Source: an archaeon (GTDB taxonomy: Archaea; Asgardarchaeota; Thorarchaeia; Thorarchaeales; Thorarchaeaceae). From it: a stretch of 57,140 nucleotides of DNA. The notes under the pieces were generated by a model that made no database searches, was not told the origin of the DNA, and saw nothing but the letters and a program-made list of their open reading frames with translations. A program made the translations under genes and the position numbers. Positions 1 to 8,473 of the stretch are shown piece by piece. Numbering within the stretch: position 1 is the stretch's first letter; each line of letters starts with the position of its first letter. Location of the stretch: assembly GCA_024275415.1 (NCBI GenBank), contig JAJRZD010000032.1, positions 1-57,140 on the forward strand, written 5' to 3'.

Positions 1-467
1 TTCTGCATGGCCTCAAAACGGTCATCTATCTGCTTCTGCATGGCCTCAAAACGGTCATCTATCTGCTTCTGCATGGCCTCAAAACGGTCATCTATCTGCT
101 TCTGCATGGCCTCAAAACGGTCATCTATCTGCTTCTGCATAGCCTCAAAACGCTTGTCCATAGCCTCGAAACGGTCATCCATCTGCTTCTGCATAGCCTC
201 AAAACGCTTGTCCATAGCCTCGAAACGGTCATCCATCTGCTTCTGCATAGCCTCGAAACGCTTGTCCATAGCCTCGAAACGGTCGGACGTATCTATTCTC
301 AACTGTCTGATTTCTTGCAATAGCTCGGCAAGCTCATCGCGTTTGACGTATGTCCCAGGCTCTATTGCTTCTAAGAACTGCTCTCGAAGGGATGTATCCT
401 TCCTTAATGCCTCTAGAACCTTTCTGGCAATCTCCTTCTCATCAGAGTTCCGTTTGGATTGCGTCAT
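1..467 (-). CDS. Repeat-rich coiled-coil protein, partial at the left window edge
   Basis: An open frame starts at ATG 467 (reading MTQSKRNSDEKEIARKVLEA) and stays open to the window edge, giving 155 residues; the C-terminus lies outside. Residues 1-60 are a charged helical region. From about residue 65 the protein consists of an 11-residue unit (MQKQIDDRFEA or MQKQMDDRFEA) alternating with, and then replaced by, a 7-residue unit (MDKRFEA). Hendecad and heptad units of this kind form long coiled coils. Archaeal proteins of this type often carry a C-terminal nuclease-like domain (DUF3782 class), but that part is not visible, so the function is open. The opposite strand is also open across the repeat, but its translation is cysteine-rich and biologically implausible. 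Confidence 0.7.
   Translation of the reverse strand, partial: MTQSKRNSDEKEIARKVLEALRKDTSLREQFLEAIEPGTYVKRDELAELLQEIRQLRIDTSDRFEAMDKRFEAMQKQMDDRFEAMDKRFEAMQKQMDDRFEAMDKRFEAMQKQIDDRFEAMQKQIDDRFEAMQKQIDDRFEAMQKQIDDRFEAMQ
7..288. repeat. In-frame tandem repeat (33-bp and 21-bp units)
   Basis: Four consecutive 33-bp units begin at 7, 40, 73 and 106. They are followed by alternating 21-bp and 33-bp units at 139, 160, 193, 214 and 247 and a degenerate copy to about 288. The four left-hand units look identical, whereas those nearer the gene start differ at a few bases. All units are multiples of three and keep the minus-strand coiled-coil frame. There are no unique spacers, so this is a coding minisatellite and not a CRISPR array. 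Confidence 0.9.
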
Positions 468-540
468 TAATACTCAATCATTGTTTCGTGAAATACCATT
501 TAAACATATGTCAGAATGTGCCGTATGAAACACGACTTTC

Positions 541-714
541 ATGGAGTATCTAGAGTCATTCAATTCCTCTGATGACTGTTATCAGTTTACCGCGAAATCT
601 ACGGATCCAGCTGAAGAATTGTTGCAACAATGTCGAGCAAAGTCTATTGAACTACCTGAGCAACACTTTGTTCGCACTTGCCAAAAAAGAATGGAACGGG
701 CTTTGGTTTGTTAA
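541..714 (+). CDS. Small ORF of unknown function, doubtful
   Basis: ATG 541 opens a 57-residue frame that ends at TAA 712-714. The product is charged and soluble, with three cysteines, no membrane segment and no motif I recognise. There is no clear ribosome binding site. It is the only plausible coding stretch in the 355 bases between the divergent coiled-coil gene and the aminotransferase. The rest of that interval shows no repeat or RNA fold that I can see. It could equally be a gene remnant or chance. Confidence 0.2.
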   Translation: MEYLESFNSSDDCYQFTAKSTDPAEELLQQCRAKSIELPEQHFVRTCQKRMERALVC

Positions 715-822
715 TATTCGCTAGTTGCTGGACACTGAAAGGGCATATTGGAACGAAGTGATAAAGTCATTAGGGGGTTTAGTTCATATCAATGCTCCTG
801 AAACAAAGAATGGTGAAAGTCT

Positions 823-2160
823 GTGAATGATGAACTTGTACCTGATGATCTGAAAAAGGCGTATAGAAAGAAGGAGATACTCGAAACTGAGAAAAAGCAT
901 GTGGTGCCCACTGTCGGACATTACTATGAGGAGCCTGTTCTCTTCGTGGAGGGAGAAGGTGCAACCCTGAAAGACAGCAATGGCAACGAATACATTGATC
1001 TTTTCGCAGGCATCTGCACGACCATTGCAGGATATGCACATCCGAAGATCGTTGCCACATTGAAATGGCAGGCAGAACGACTTATCTATACAAGTACACT
1101 TTACTCGACAATCCCATATCCGGTGCTAGCAAGAAAGTTGGTGCAAATCGCTCCGGAGGGACTCTCACAGGCATATTTTGTGAATAGTGGTTCTGAGGCT
1201 AATGAGGCAGCCCTCTTCATGGCTAGGAAGTACACAAACAACCCGTACATCATTGCCTGTTCGAGGGCGTACCACGGACGGACTACCCTGACACGTGAGA
1301 TTTCATCGGCAGGATGGCGGTCTGTTCCCGAGCCACACCCATCAGGTGTACGGTTCACACCTTACGGATACTGCTATCGATGCCATTTTGGAAAAGAATA
1401 CCCAGATTGTGACATTGAATGCGCGAGATACTTGAAGGAAGTGATCAGAACCCAGACCAACAATGCCATCGCAGCGTTCATTGCAGAGCCAATACAGGGA
1501 GTTGGAGGCATCATCCAACCACCAAAAGAATATTTTCAGATAGTCCATGAAATTGTGAAAGAATATGGAGGTATCTACATCTCCGACGAGGTTCAGACAG
1601 GATTTGGCAGAACTGGTAAGAGGTGGTGGGGCATACAGCACACCGGAGTAGAACCAGATATCATCACCATGGCAAAGGGATTTGGTGGAGGGATGCCCAT
1701 TGGAGGATTCCTTACGCGACCAGAATACGCATCAGACTATCTAATGATTGATGGCTTCGCGACTTTCGGAGGTAACCCGCTTTCATGTGCGGTGGGTATT
1801 GCCGTGCTTGAAATCATCGAGGAGCAAGGGTATCTCGAGAAGGCATCTAAACATGGCGAGTACATGAAGAATAAACTGAAAGAACTACAAGAGCAGCACA
1901 ATCTAGTTGGCGATGTACGAGGTCAGGGAATGATGATTGGTGTGGAACTGGTTCGTGATAGGGAAACCAAGGAACCGGCCAGTCAGGAAATCCTCACTGT
2001 GATGGAAATTACAAAGAAGAAAGGGCTTCTTATTGGGAAGGGTGGTCTTGATGGCAATGTCATCAGAATTCAGCCTCCTCTAGAACTCACTAAGAACCAG
2101 ATTGACTCTGCAATTACGATTCTGGATGAAACCTTCTCTGAGGTTGAGGAGAAACTGTAG
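823..2160 (+). CDS. Class III PLP aminotransferase (beta-alanine/4-aminobutyrate type)
   Basis: A full-length 445-residue class III transaminase. The start is GTG 823, with GGTGA seven bases upstream. Seen: FVNSGSEANEAA in the cofactor-binding region, the aspartate of SDEVQTGFGRTG that contacts the pyridine nitrogen, and the Schiff-base lysine K285 in MAKGFGGGMPIGG. A cysteine-rich loop (YCYRCHFGKEYPDC) near residue 185 is shared with some archaeal and thermophile aminobutyrate transaminases. The family moves the amino group of an omega-amino acid to pyruvate or 2-oxoglutarate. With a beta-ureidopropionase-like gene and dihydropyrimidinase next door, the likely substrate is beta-alanine (or 3-aminoisobutyrate), giving malonate semialdehyde as the last step of reductive pyrimidine breakdown. 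The substrate is inferred from neighbours; acetylornithine or GABA use cannot be excluded. Confidence 0.85.
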   Translation: MNDELVPDDLKKAYRKKEILETEKKHVVPTVGHYYEEPVLFVEGEGATLKDSNGNEYIDLFAGICTTIAGYAHPKIVATLKWQAERLIYTSTLYSTIPYPVLARKLVQIAPEGLSQAYFVNSGSEANEAALFMARKYTNNPYIIACSRAYHGRTTLTREISSAGWRSVPEPHPSGVRFTPYGYCYRCHFGKEYPDCDIECARYLKEVIRTQTNNAIAAFIAEPIQGVGGIIQPPKEYFQIVHEIVKEYGGIYISDEVQTGFGRTGKRWWGIQHTGVEPDIITMAKGFGGGMPIGGFLTRPEYASDYLMIDGFATFGGNPLSCAVGIAVLEIIEEQGYLEKASKHGEYMKNKLKELQEQHNLVGDVRGQGMMIGVELVRDRETKEPASQEILTVMEITKKKGLLIGKGGLDGNVIRIQPPLELTKNQIDSAITILDETFSEVEEKL

Positions 2161-2166
2161 GTCACA

Positions 2167-3033
2167 CTATGGTTTGGTCAGATCATCGTAGGACTCTGGA
2201 CGGCGGTCTCTAAAGAACTGCCAGACATTCCGAACCTCACGAATCATATCCAAGTCGATTTCAGCAACGACCAGCTCCTCGTTCTCACGGGATCCTTTAA
2301 CGACTATCTGTCCCCGTGGGTCGGCCACATATGAACTCCCATAGAACATACCTGTCTTCCATGGCTCCTCGCCAACTCGGTTGATTGCTGCTATAAAATA
2401 CCCATTGGCAACAGCATGTGCAGGCTGCTCGATGCTCCATAGGTGCTCTTACAGCCCTGCGACAGTAGCAGACGGGTTGAACACGATCTCGGCCCCGTTC
2501 AGTCCTAACGCCCGTGCACCTTCGGGGAAGTGACGGTCATAGCATATGTAGAGACCTACCTTTCCGAAGGGTGTTTCAAAAACGGGATAGCCCAAGTTAC
2601 CGGGTCGGAAGTAAAACTTCTCCCAGAATCCGGGGTCGAGATGTGGAATGTGCATCTTTCTGAACTTGCCCAAGATGCTTCCATCGGTATTGAATATCAC
2701 TGCGGTGTTGTAATATACACCCACTTGATCCTCTTCATACATTGGTGCGATGAGAACAAGGTTGTGCTTCTTTGCCAACTTGCCCATTCGCTCAGTCAGA
2801 GGACCAGGGATCGGCTCGGCATACTTGTACCAACGACGGTCCTGTTCTGCACAGAAATAGGGTCCAAAGAACAGCTCCTGAAAACAGAGAATTTGAACGT
2901 TCTGCTGTTCGGCCATCATGGCGAACCCTTCATGTTTCCGGATCATCCTCTCAATATTCTCTTCGATGGTCGCTTCATCAGAAACGTCACCATCCCATTT
3001 TGCCTGAACTAATCCAATGCGGACATTACGCAT
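2167..3033 (-). pseudogene. Beta-ureidopropionase-like nitrilase, interrupted by an in-frame TAA
   Basis: Carbon-nitrogen hydrolase fold. Beta-ureidopropionase splits N-carbamoyl-beta-alanine to beta-alanine, CO2 and ammonia, the step between the dihydropyrimidinase and aminotransferase encoded on either side. The catalytic triad is visible: Glu in CFQELFFGPYF (residue 53), Lys in GKFRKMHIPH, Cys in YICYDRHFPEG. The frame runs to ATVAGL, meets TAA at 2449-2451, and continues in the same frame as EHLWSIEQPAHAVANGYF to the stop at 2167. Homologues have a serine or similar residue here, so a single TCA to TAA change explains the break. As written, the 3' third (substrate loop and dimer interface) would be lost. 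The start chosen is ATG 3033, with GGAG eight bases upstream; ATG 3039 is an alternative. A recent pseudogene and a sequencing error are both possible. Confidence 0.8.
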
Positions 3034-3316
3034 GCTCATCTCTCCGGTGAAACAGTACCTTGGAATGGTGGTACATCCTCTAATACGTTTTACTACCAGA
3101 AGTATGAAGTATAACGAGTATGTGGTTCACTGAAATTGTGACCACTTGGGGTGTAGTCTGAATATATCTCATCAGCCATGCATTTTCTCATGGTCGTAGT
3201 GCATTGTCGGCCCAGAACCATCAGAAAAAATGTTCTCAATATGAATGGAATTGTCTTATATGATGGTTTCATATTGATATAGACCTAATGTAGTTAACAT
3301 TCCTGGAGGAATGACA

Positions 3317-3940
3317 GTGGTACTCGTACTGATGAACTATGCATATCTTACTGTAAGCCTAGCACTATTGCTTTGTATGTTTCCTGTGGCAAGAAGATAT
3401 ATGGAGAGCAAGAACAACGTCATGCTTCTGTTCATAGCGTTCCTTCTCATCTTTGTTATCTCGGGTGTCCTAGGATTTGCTCATGGACTGTTCGACATCG
3501 GGTCAACTGAAGCCGCAATCATCCAGAAGTCAGGACTTGTCCTAGGGATTGCTGCAAGTGCCCAGTTCACGCTCTTCTTGTTGTTCCCACTGAGAGAGCA
3601 GTTTGAAGGGTCGATAGTGAAGCCTTTCCTGTTGCTTGTCCCGATACTGTTCTATCTGTTTGCAGGGATTTCCTTTGCCGTGTTAATGGCAAACCTTGCC
3701 TCCTCAACCCCATTCTGGGTCATCCTCGGATTGCTTGCAACAGCTTTCTTTAACATGATAATCCTCGCGATAGTAGTGATTCGTGAGCAAGAGCCCACGT
3801 ACAAGCGCAGAGTTTCAATACTCCTTATCGGATATGTCATATTCGTGCTAGCATCATTCGTCAGAAGTGAGGAGATTGCAATTCCGTTATTGATGATCAT
3901 TGGCATACTTATTATGACAGTAGGCATCCTGAAAAGGTGA
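3317..3940 (+). CDS. Seven-helix membrane protein of unknown function
   Basis: A 207-residue, almost wholly hydrophobic protein with seven predicted membrane segments (roughly residues 4-24, 35-58, 70-95, 103-130, 135-158, 165-182 and 185-205 by eye). No family is recognised. GGAGG at 3305-3309 lies seven bases before GTG 3317 but only one base before ATG 3311, so GTG is preferred. A TATA-like element (CTTATATGATGG) lies about 50 bases upstream. The next gene starts seven bases after the stop and has its own ribosome binding site, so the two form an operon and probably act together. Its seven-helix, small-loop shape is compatible with a sensor or receptor, but nothing in the sequence proves that. 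Confidence 0.65.
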   Translation: MVLVLMNYAYLTVSLALLLCMFPVARRYMESKNNVMLLFIAFLLIFVISGVLGFAHGLFDIGSTEAAIIQKSGLVLGIAASAQFTLFLLFPLREQFEGSIVKPFLLLVPILFYLFAGISFAVLMANLASSTPFWVILGLLATAFFNMIILAIVVIREQEPTYKRRVSILLIGYVIFVLASFVRSEEIAIPLLMIIGILIMTVGILKR

Positions 3941-3947
3941 GCAATTA

Positions 3948-4769
3948 ATGTCCGACACCAAGAGCCTGTATGTCTTCTGCCAGAAGTGTCATGAGAACAT
4001 CCTTGTGGATATCGAAACGGATGCAGTAGAGAAGATGGCAAGTGGTATCACAAGCGTGCTTTCTGTACATGGTAATCCCCAACATGCCGCACTCATCTAT
4101 GTGGACAAGAATTACATGGTGCGCGGGGTCGAGTACCCGTCATCCCTAGAGATAGAGAAGACTGTCACTACAGTGGTCGAGTCCACTAGGACATCGTATA
4201 GACAGGAATACCTGTCGTTCTCATCGCTTGTTGACCTGTTCGGGAAGAAACGAAAAGAGGCGGTATGGGCATTCTCAAGAATCATCACACAAGCATTTCT
4301 TGGCGGTTCGGTGTACATTGTACACGATAGCCCGACCACAGCCTCTACTGTGGTCGAAAGATTGCAGGAGTTTTTCACAGAAGATGTACACATTGCAGCG
4401 GTAACACATGACCAAGTAAAGAGTCTGTCACCTTCGGACTGTGTTTACTCCATCCAGACTGACGAGTTCATCTCAGAGGGCAATAGCATAACCACTAAGA
4501 CTCTTGAAAAGATGGTCGTCCAGTGCCTCAAGGATGAGAGCAGTTTCTTCAGGTTCAAGCTTGACTTGAGCAAGCTTGCCTTCGCGTACAGGAATGTCAA
4601 AGGGATATTGGCAGAACAAAAAGGCAAGATAAAAGATACCGAGATTGCAAAGAAAGCCAAGATTGAGGTGGAGAATGTGCCCTTTCTGCTCGAAATGGCA
4701 GAAAGCGAAGGAATGGATGTGTCCGGAGTCATTCACAACGGCCTGAGCAGGATCGCACGCGGGTTCTAG
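3948..4769 (+). CDS. Soluble protein of unknown function, partner of the seven-helix membrane protein
   Basis: A 273-residue soluble protein. AAAGGTGA lies seven bases before ATG 3948. The N-terminal 75 residues contain a CQKC pair and a mixed alpha/beta pattern ending in AALIYVDKNYMVRGVEY, which resembles a small sensory or longin/roadblock-like sheet. The middle (about 90-180) looks like an alpha/beta domain (GGSVYIVHDSP, DVHIAAVTHD). The last 80 residues are helical and charged (RNVKGILAEQKGKIKDTEIAKKAKI), with an HTH-like feel. I know no family with this layout. It is cotranscribed with the upstream membrane protein and inserted among pyrimidine-degradation genes, so a sensing or regulatory role is possible but unproven. 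Confidence 0.6.
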   Translation: MSDTKSLYVFCQKCHENILVDIETDAVEKMASGITSVLSVHGNPQHAALIYVDKNYMVRGVEYPSSLEIEKTVTTVVESTRTSYRQEYLSFSSLVDLFGKKRKEAVWAFSRIITQAFLGGSVYIVHDSPTTASTVVERLQEFFTEDVHIAAVTHDQVKSLSPSDCVYSIQTDEFISEGNSITTKTLEKMVVQCLKDESSFFRFKLDLSKLAFAYRNVKGILAEQKGKIKDTEIAKKAKIEVENVPFLLEMAESEGMDVSGVIHNGLSRIARGF

Positions 4770-4847
4770 GAACAAGCCACGCCCAGCCTAAAGCCATTTA
4801 TTGTGGCATCTCAATAGAAGAGTTCCAATGAAAGAGGAGGCCATAAT

Positions 4848-6239
4848 ATGTCCGATTATGATTTAGTGATTTCTGGAGGCACAGTGGTTACTGCGACAGA
4901 CATGTTTCAGGCTGATATCGGTGTGAAAGATGAGAAGATTACAGCGATAGGAAAGAATCTGCAAGTAGGTTCTGATACGACACTCATAGACGCAAAAGGG
5001 AAGTATGTTTTTCCTGGGGGTATTGATGTCCATGTCCATTTCCAATTGCCGTTCTCAGGAACCGTTTCTGCTGATGACTTCGAGAACGGGACGAAAGCGG
5101 CTGCCTGCGGCGGAGTCACAACAGTGCTTGATTTCGCAATACAGCAGAAAGGTTCCACCATAATGGATGCAGTCAAGGCGCGGCGTGCCGAAGCAGATCC
5201 CAACGTCTGCATAGACTATGGGCTTCATGCTGCGATTACTGATTGGAATGAGAGGACACAGGATGAGATCAAGCAGATCATCGACTATGGTATCCCCACA
5301 TTCAAGATGTTCATGATCTACAAGAACGAGGGGTGGATGGCTGATGATGGTATGCTGTTTCAAGCACTGGAAGAAACGAAAAAGCATGGCGGGCACATCG
5401 GTGTTCATGCTGAGAGCGTAGATATTCTGGACATGCTAATTGAACGTTATGCCAAGGAAAAGGAGAAGTGGGGGGCGTATGGGCATGCCCTGTCACGTCC
5501 CTGCTATACTGAAGAAGAAGCAATAATCCGAGCCATAAAATGGGCTGAGGTCACTGGTGGGAGATTGTATATAGTCCATATGTCAACTGGAGAAGGAGCA
5601 GATGCAGTTCGGGCAGGGAGAGCGAGAGGCGTCGATGTCTATGCGGAAACCTGTCCTCAATACCTCCTACTTGATGATGAGGTGTTCAAAGGTGAAAATG
5701 GACACCTCTATGCTACATGCCCACAAATCAAGAAACCTCACGACAGTGAACGCCTGTGGAAGGGGCTGCAGGAAGGCGATGTCCAAATAATCGCCACTGA
5801 CACTTGCACATTTACTACTGAGCAAAAGGCAGCTTGGAATGGCGACTTCCGGAAAATACCATTCGGGATGCCCGGAGTAGAAACAATGATTCCTCTCATA
5901 TACACTGAAGGAGTAGGAAAAAGGGGACTCTCGCTGAATCAATTCGTTGCCTTAGTAAGTACAAACCCTGCAAAGCTCTTTGGTATGTACCCCCAGAAAG
6001 GTGCGCTGGAAGTCGGTAGTGATGCTGACATCATGGTGTTCGATCCAGAAAGGGAAATCACAATCCGTGCATCAGACCTTCAGACGAATTGCGACTGGAA
6101 CCCGTTTGAGGGCTGGGAGTTGAAAGGATACCCGTTTGCAACAATATCACGGGGCAAGATTATCGCAACGGAAGGCAAATTCGTAGGCGAAGTCGGTCAC
6201 GGTAGATTCCTACAACGCAAGCCACACGGGAACTTGTGA
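4848..6239 (+). CDS. hydA: Dihydropyrimidinase / hydantoinase
   Basis: A 463-residue cyclic amidohydrolase that opens the ring of 5,6-dihydrouracil or dihydrothymine (and hydantoins) to N-carbamoyl-beta-amino acids in the cytoplasm. All two-zinc ligands are present: H62 and H64 in DVHVHF, the lysine to be carbamylated K153 in PTFKMFMIY, H187 in GVHAES, H244 in IVHMSTGEG and D318 in IATDTCTF. Length and order match the dihydropyrimidinase/D-hydantoinase family, not dihydroorotase. AGAGGAGG sits eight bases before ATG 4848. Together with the aminotransferase and the broken ureidopropionase it forms most of the reductive pyrimidine pathway; the first enzyme, dihydropyrimidine dehydrogenase, is not in the window. 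Confidence 0.9.
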   Translation: MSDYDLVISGGTVVTATDMFQADIGVKDEKITAIGKNLQVGSDTTLIDAKGKYVFPGGIDVHVHFQLPFSGTVSADDFENGTKAAACGGVTTVLDFAIQQKGSTIMDAVKARRAEADPNVCIDYGLHAAITDWNERTQDEIKQIIDYGIPTFKMFMIYKNEGWMADDGMLFQALEETKKHGGHIGVHAESVDILDMLIERYAKEKEKWGAYGHALSRPCYTEEEAIIRAIKWAEVTGGRLYIVHMSTGEGADAVRAGRARGVDVYAETCPQYLLLDDEVFKGENGHLYATCPQIKKPHDSERLWKGLQEGDVQIIATDTCTFTTEQKAAWNGDFRKIPFGMPGVETMIPLIYTEGVGKRGLSLNQFVALVSTNPAKLFGMYPQKGALEVGSDADIMVFDPEREITIRASDLQTNCDWNPFEGWELKGYPFATISRGKIIATEGKFVGEVGHGRFLQRKPHGNL

Positions 6240-6243
6240 TGAT

Positions 6244-6270
6244 AAATTGGTGCATTATTCCGACCAATTT
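6244..6270. terminator. Hairpin between convergent genes
   Basis: A perfect 8-bp inverted repeat (AAATTGGT and ACCAATTT) with an 11-base loop lies between the stops of the convergent dihydropyrimidinase and radical SAM genes. Its symmetrical position suggests a bidirectional terminator. There is no long T run, so the mechanism is uncertain. Confidence 0.45.
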
Positions 6271-6275
6271 GCAGT

Positions 6276-7160
6276 TTAGAAGATGACGGATGCCTTGGTG
6301 TCCCATCGGGTGTACAGCTTGGCATCCGGCTGGAGAATGAGATAGCGTGGATCTTCTTGCTCCTCTGATACCATACAGTCATCATTCCAAACCACGCCCA
6401 TCCCAAAGGCATCGTATTTCCATAGTCCCAATGCTAGTAACTCGAGCTTCTTATGGCGCTTGTCTGACTTGAATTCCTTCGCCAAGTCCGCGTACTTTCC
6501 TGACGCCATGTGGTTTGCCCCGTATATTTTCTTGAATGATACCTGATCTGGTTTCCATTTCGCCGATAGTTCATTCAGGATATATTCCAGCGAGCGATCA
6601 TCGAACCAATTCGTCATGGCAATGGAAAGCCTGAGTGTGAAGCCATTTGTGCGGATTGATTCACACAGGGCTATCGGGTCATATTGATATCTGTCAGGAA
6701 TTCTCATGATTTTGATAATGGCATCCTTCTCCAATGCAGGCAGTGACAGAGAGATCACACGTATGCCATAGTCATAGAGCAGGTCGAGTTTCTCATCGGT
6801 CAATCCAACACCACTTGTTTGTAGCTCCACATGGGCAAGCCTAGGAGTTACCTTGTTAATGAGTTCCATGATGTCACGGATGTATGTCATGTTGAGTGTG
6901 GGCTCTCCATGACTTGTGACCATCACTGACGCAACTCGGTCGGCCGCGTATCTGAGACGCCTTTCGACCTCCCTCTGCCAGAGGTCGTGGTCACGCCTCC
7001 ATAATGTCCTGAATTTCGTAGCATGTTGACGGTACACGCAGAATCCACAGTCATTCATACACCCCGCGGGCACCGTGACTTGAAGTGATCCAATCATCAG
7101 ATGTTCATCCACCAAGTCACAATAAACCGGTATTTGATTTAAATGTGTAACAAGTGCCAA
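6276..7160 (-). CDS. Radical SAM protein of unknown substrate
   Basis: A protein of up to 294 residues. The radical SAM cluster motif CX3CX2C is present at C34, C38 and C41 (AGCMNDCGFC), followed by a glycine/glutamate motif (SHGEPTLNM), LQTSG and a TIM-barrel-like alternation. These residues bind a 4Fe-4S cluster that cleaves S-adenosylmethionine to start radical chemistry. No second cysteine cluster is seen. The C-terminal 70 residues are not recognised. The upstream limit of the frame is TTG 7160; the start is uncertain, but it must lie before residue 34. Convergent with the dihydropyrimidinase gene, with which no functional link is evident. Substrate unknown. Confidence 0.7.
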   Translation of the reverse strand: MALVTHLNQIPVYCDLVDEHLMIGSLQVTVPAGCMNDCGFCVYRQHATKFRTLWRRDHDLWQREVERRLRYAADRVASVMVTSHGEPTLNMTYIRDIMELINKVTPRLAHVELQTSGVGLTDEKLDLLYDYGIRVISLSLPALEKDAIIKIMRIPDRYQYDPIALCESIRTNGFTLRLSIAMTNWFDDRSLEYILNELSAKWKPDQVSFKKIYGANHMASGKYADLAKEFKSDKRHKKLELLALGLWKYDAFGMGVVWNDDCMVSEEQEDPRYLILQPDAKLYTRWDTKASVIF

Positions 7161-7247
7161 TATTTGCCAAGAGTCCTAGGTATTGGACAAATCCTCTGAT
7201 ATGATTCACGATGACATGTTTCTTAATCCACATCGGACAATCTAAAG

Positions 7248-7432
7248 GTTGCCAACAGCTGTACAAAACCTAGACAATCTTGACATCTTGTTGTGGGTGG
7301 TTACATAGTTTCGACGAAACACACTCGGTGAGGCCGTCCATGAGATGCGTAGGATCTCACAGAGTTCATCCAGTACCGTGTTCTGAGAGTACAACACTCG
7401 GGTGTCAAAGCTTGTATAACTCACAATGAACG
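7248..7432. repeat. Dispersed repeat, copy A (mate at 33708-33892)
   Basis: About 185 bases are closely similar, without large gaps, to a segment at 33708-33892 in the same orientation. Shared blocks include CAGCTGTACAAAACCTAGA, GACATCTTGTTGTGGGTG, ATAGTTTCGACGA and GGTGTCAAAG. The minus strand is open across the repeat and continues to 7547 (about 100 residues); copy B gives a similar minus-strand peptide (FDTRVLY/FDTRMLY, THNKMSR) but reaches a stop after a one-base insertion. This looks like a decayed mobile-element or transposase-end remnant, lying just downstream of the HepT gene. No terminal inverted repeats or target-site duplications were recognised. Confidence 0.7.
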
Positions 7433-7509
7433 GTGTGTGATTGTAGAACGGAGGGTCAAGCCATGGGGGAACCGAGTGTCGATTAACTAGACACCAGTAA
7501 TTGGCTATA

Positions 7510-7938
7510 TCATGATATGCTTGCAAGGTATTTTCGTATTGCACCACTGAACTCTGAGGCGTCGTTCACCAATTGGTCTATGGAGTCCCATATGATTCTA
7601 AAATCAATTTCGAGATATTGATGGACTAGGAGGTTTCTCATGGCAACAGCCTGTTGCAGACTCTTGGCTAAGGCTTGGGATATGACATTGTTCGATGCAA
7701 GAAGTGTGATTGTGCCTCGATATGTTTCGCTAATGCCCCAATGCCTTTGAGCAATGATATGACTGCAAATATCAAGTATAGATTGCACAATCAACTCTAT
7801 TGCCTTTGACACGGCTCTCATACTTGTTCCATCACTGAGGAAATCATCAACCTCTACCTTTTTTTTGCTCCTCAGGAATTCGATTTCCTCTAGGATTTTT
7901 GTCAGCCTTCGTTGGATGAGGATTTCATCGAAGGTCAT
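7510..7938 (-). CDS. hepT: HepT-family toxin of a HepT/MntA toxin-antitoxin pair
   Basis: A 142-residue all-helical protein starting at ATG 7938 (MTFDEILIQRRL). The HEPN RX4H signature with a following tyrosine is intact: R101, H106 and Y108 in MRNLLVHQYLE. In studied systems HepT is an RNA-targeting HEPN toxin that its nucleotidyltransferase partner inactivates by adding AMP units to the motif tyrosine. Here the partner gene lies upstream and overlaps by 14 bases, the usual order and coupling. The minus-strand open frame of the neighbouring repeat overlaps the 3' end of the gene, so a repeat has landed or decayed right at its end. Family assignment is firm; activity is inferred. Confidence 0.85.
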   Translation of the reverse strand: MTFDEILIQRRLTKILEEIEFLRSKKKVEVDDFLSDGTSMRAVSKAIELIVQSILDICSHIIAQRHWGISETYRGTITLLASNNVISQALAKSLQQAVAMRNLLVHQYLEIDFRIIWDSIDQLVNDASEFSGAIRKYLASIS

Positions 7939-8383
7939 CACAGTCACCCCCAAGAGTGGCCCGTAAGAACCGTTGCTCAAAGATTCTGTAGTCGGGATAG
8001 TAAATGAGGACATCTTCTATGAAGTTAGCCCATGAATCACTCTCTTTCTGATAGAGTACGTTACCATCTCGTGCAATACGATAGCGGAGACTCCAGCCAA
8101 CGTCTTCGATGATAACAACATCCACCTTGAGTCTGGGCCCCTCAAACTGCGAGATGATATTAAGGCGCAGTTTGAATCGTTCTGTGTCGTCCTGAACTGA
8201 GGTGCTCACTGCAATGTCCAAATCACTATGCGAATGGTGGTCACCTCGTGCTCGAGAGCCAAAGAGAACAATGAGATTAATATCATGGGGTGCAGCAACA
8301 GCCAGCACTCCCCGGACAAGCTCGTCATGCTCTAGCATCTTGAACATCTCGGTATGTGGTACTAGGTGTGGGTAATCAACCAT
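7925..8383 (-). CDS. mntA: MntA-type minimal nucleotidyltransferase antitoxin
   Basis: A 152-residue minimal nucleotidyltransferase. Visible catalytic motif: FGSRARGD at residues 41-48, D54 and D56 in HSDLDIAV, and a third acidic position D88 in LKVDVVIIED. In known pairs this enzyme adds AMP to the tyrosine of HepT and so neutralises it. The start chosen is ATG 8383 (MVDYPHLVPH); an internal ATG 36 bases further in and an upstream start at 8416 are possible. A CTTATAT element close upstream of 8383 could be the promoter. It is cotranscribed with the overlapping hepT. Confidence 0.85.
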   Translation of the reverse strand: MVDYPHLVPHTEMFKMLEHDELVRGVLAVAAPHDINLIVLFGSRARGDHHSHSDLDIAVSTSVQDDTERFKLRLNIISQFEGPRLKVDVVIIEDVGWSLRYRIARDGNVLYQKESDSWANFIEDVLIYYPDYRIFEQRFLRATLGGDCDDLR

Positions 8384-8473
8384 GGCATATAAGCTAGAAG
8401 GTGATCGGGGTTTCACTGGTTTAGATATTCATGACCATGGGAAGTCTGAATACAAAGCCCATCACGCCTCAAC

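Noticed and set aside
7..288. CRISPR array
   Set aside because: The 33-bp units touch each other with no unique spacers, are in frame, and no cas genes are present.
7..528. A plus-strand 173-codon frame across the tandem repeats
   Set aside because: It translates to a repeated cysteine/serine-rich peptide that is the antisense of a well-formed coiled coil; the minus-strand frame is the biologically sensible one.
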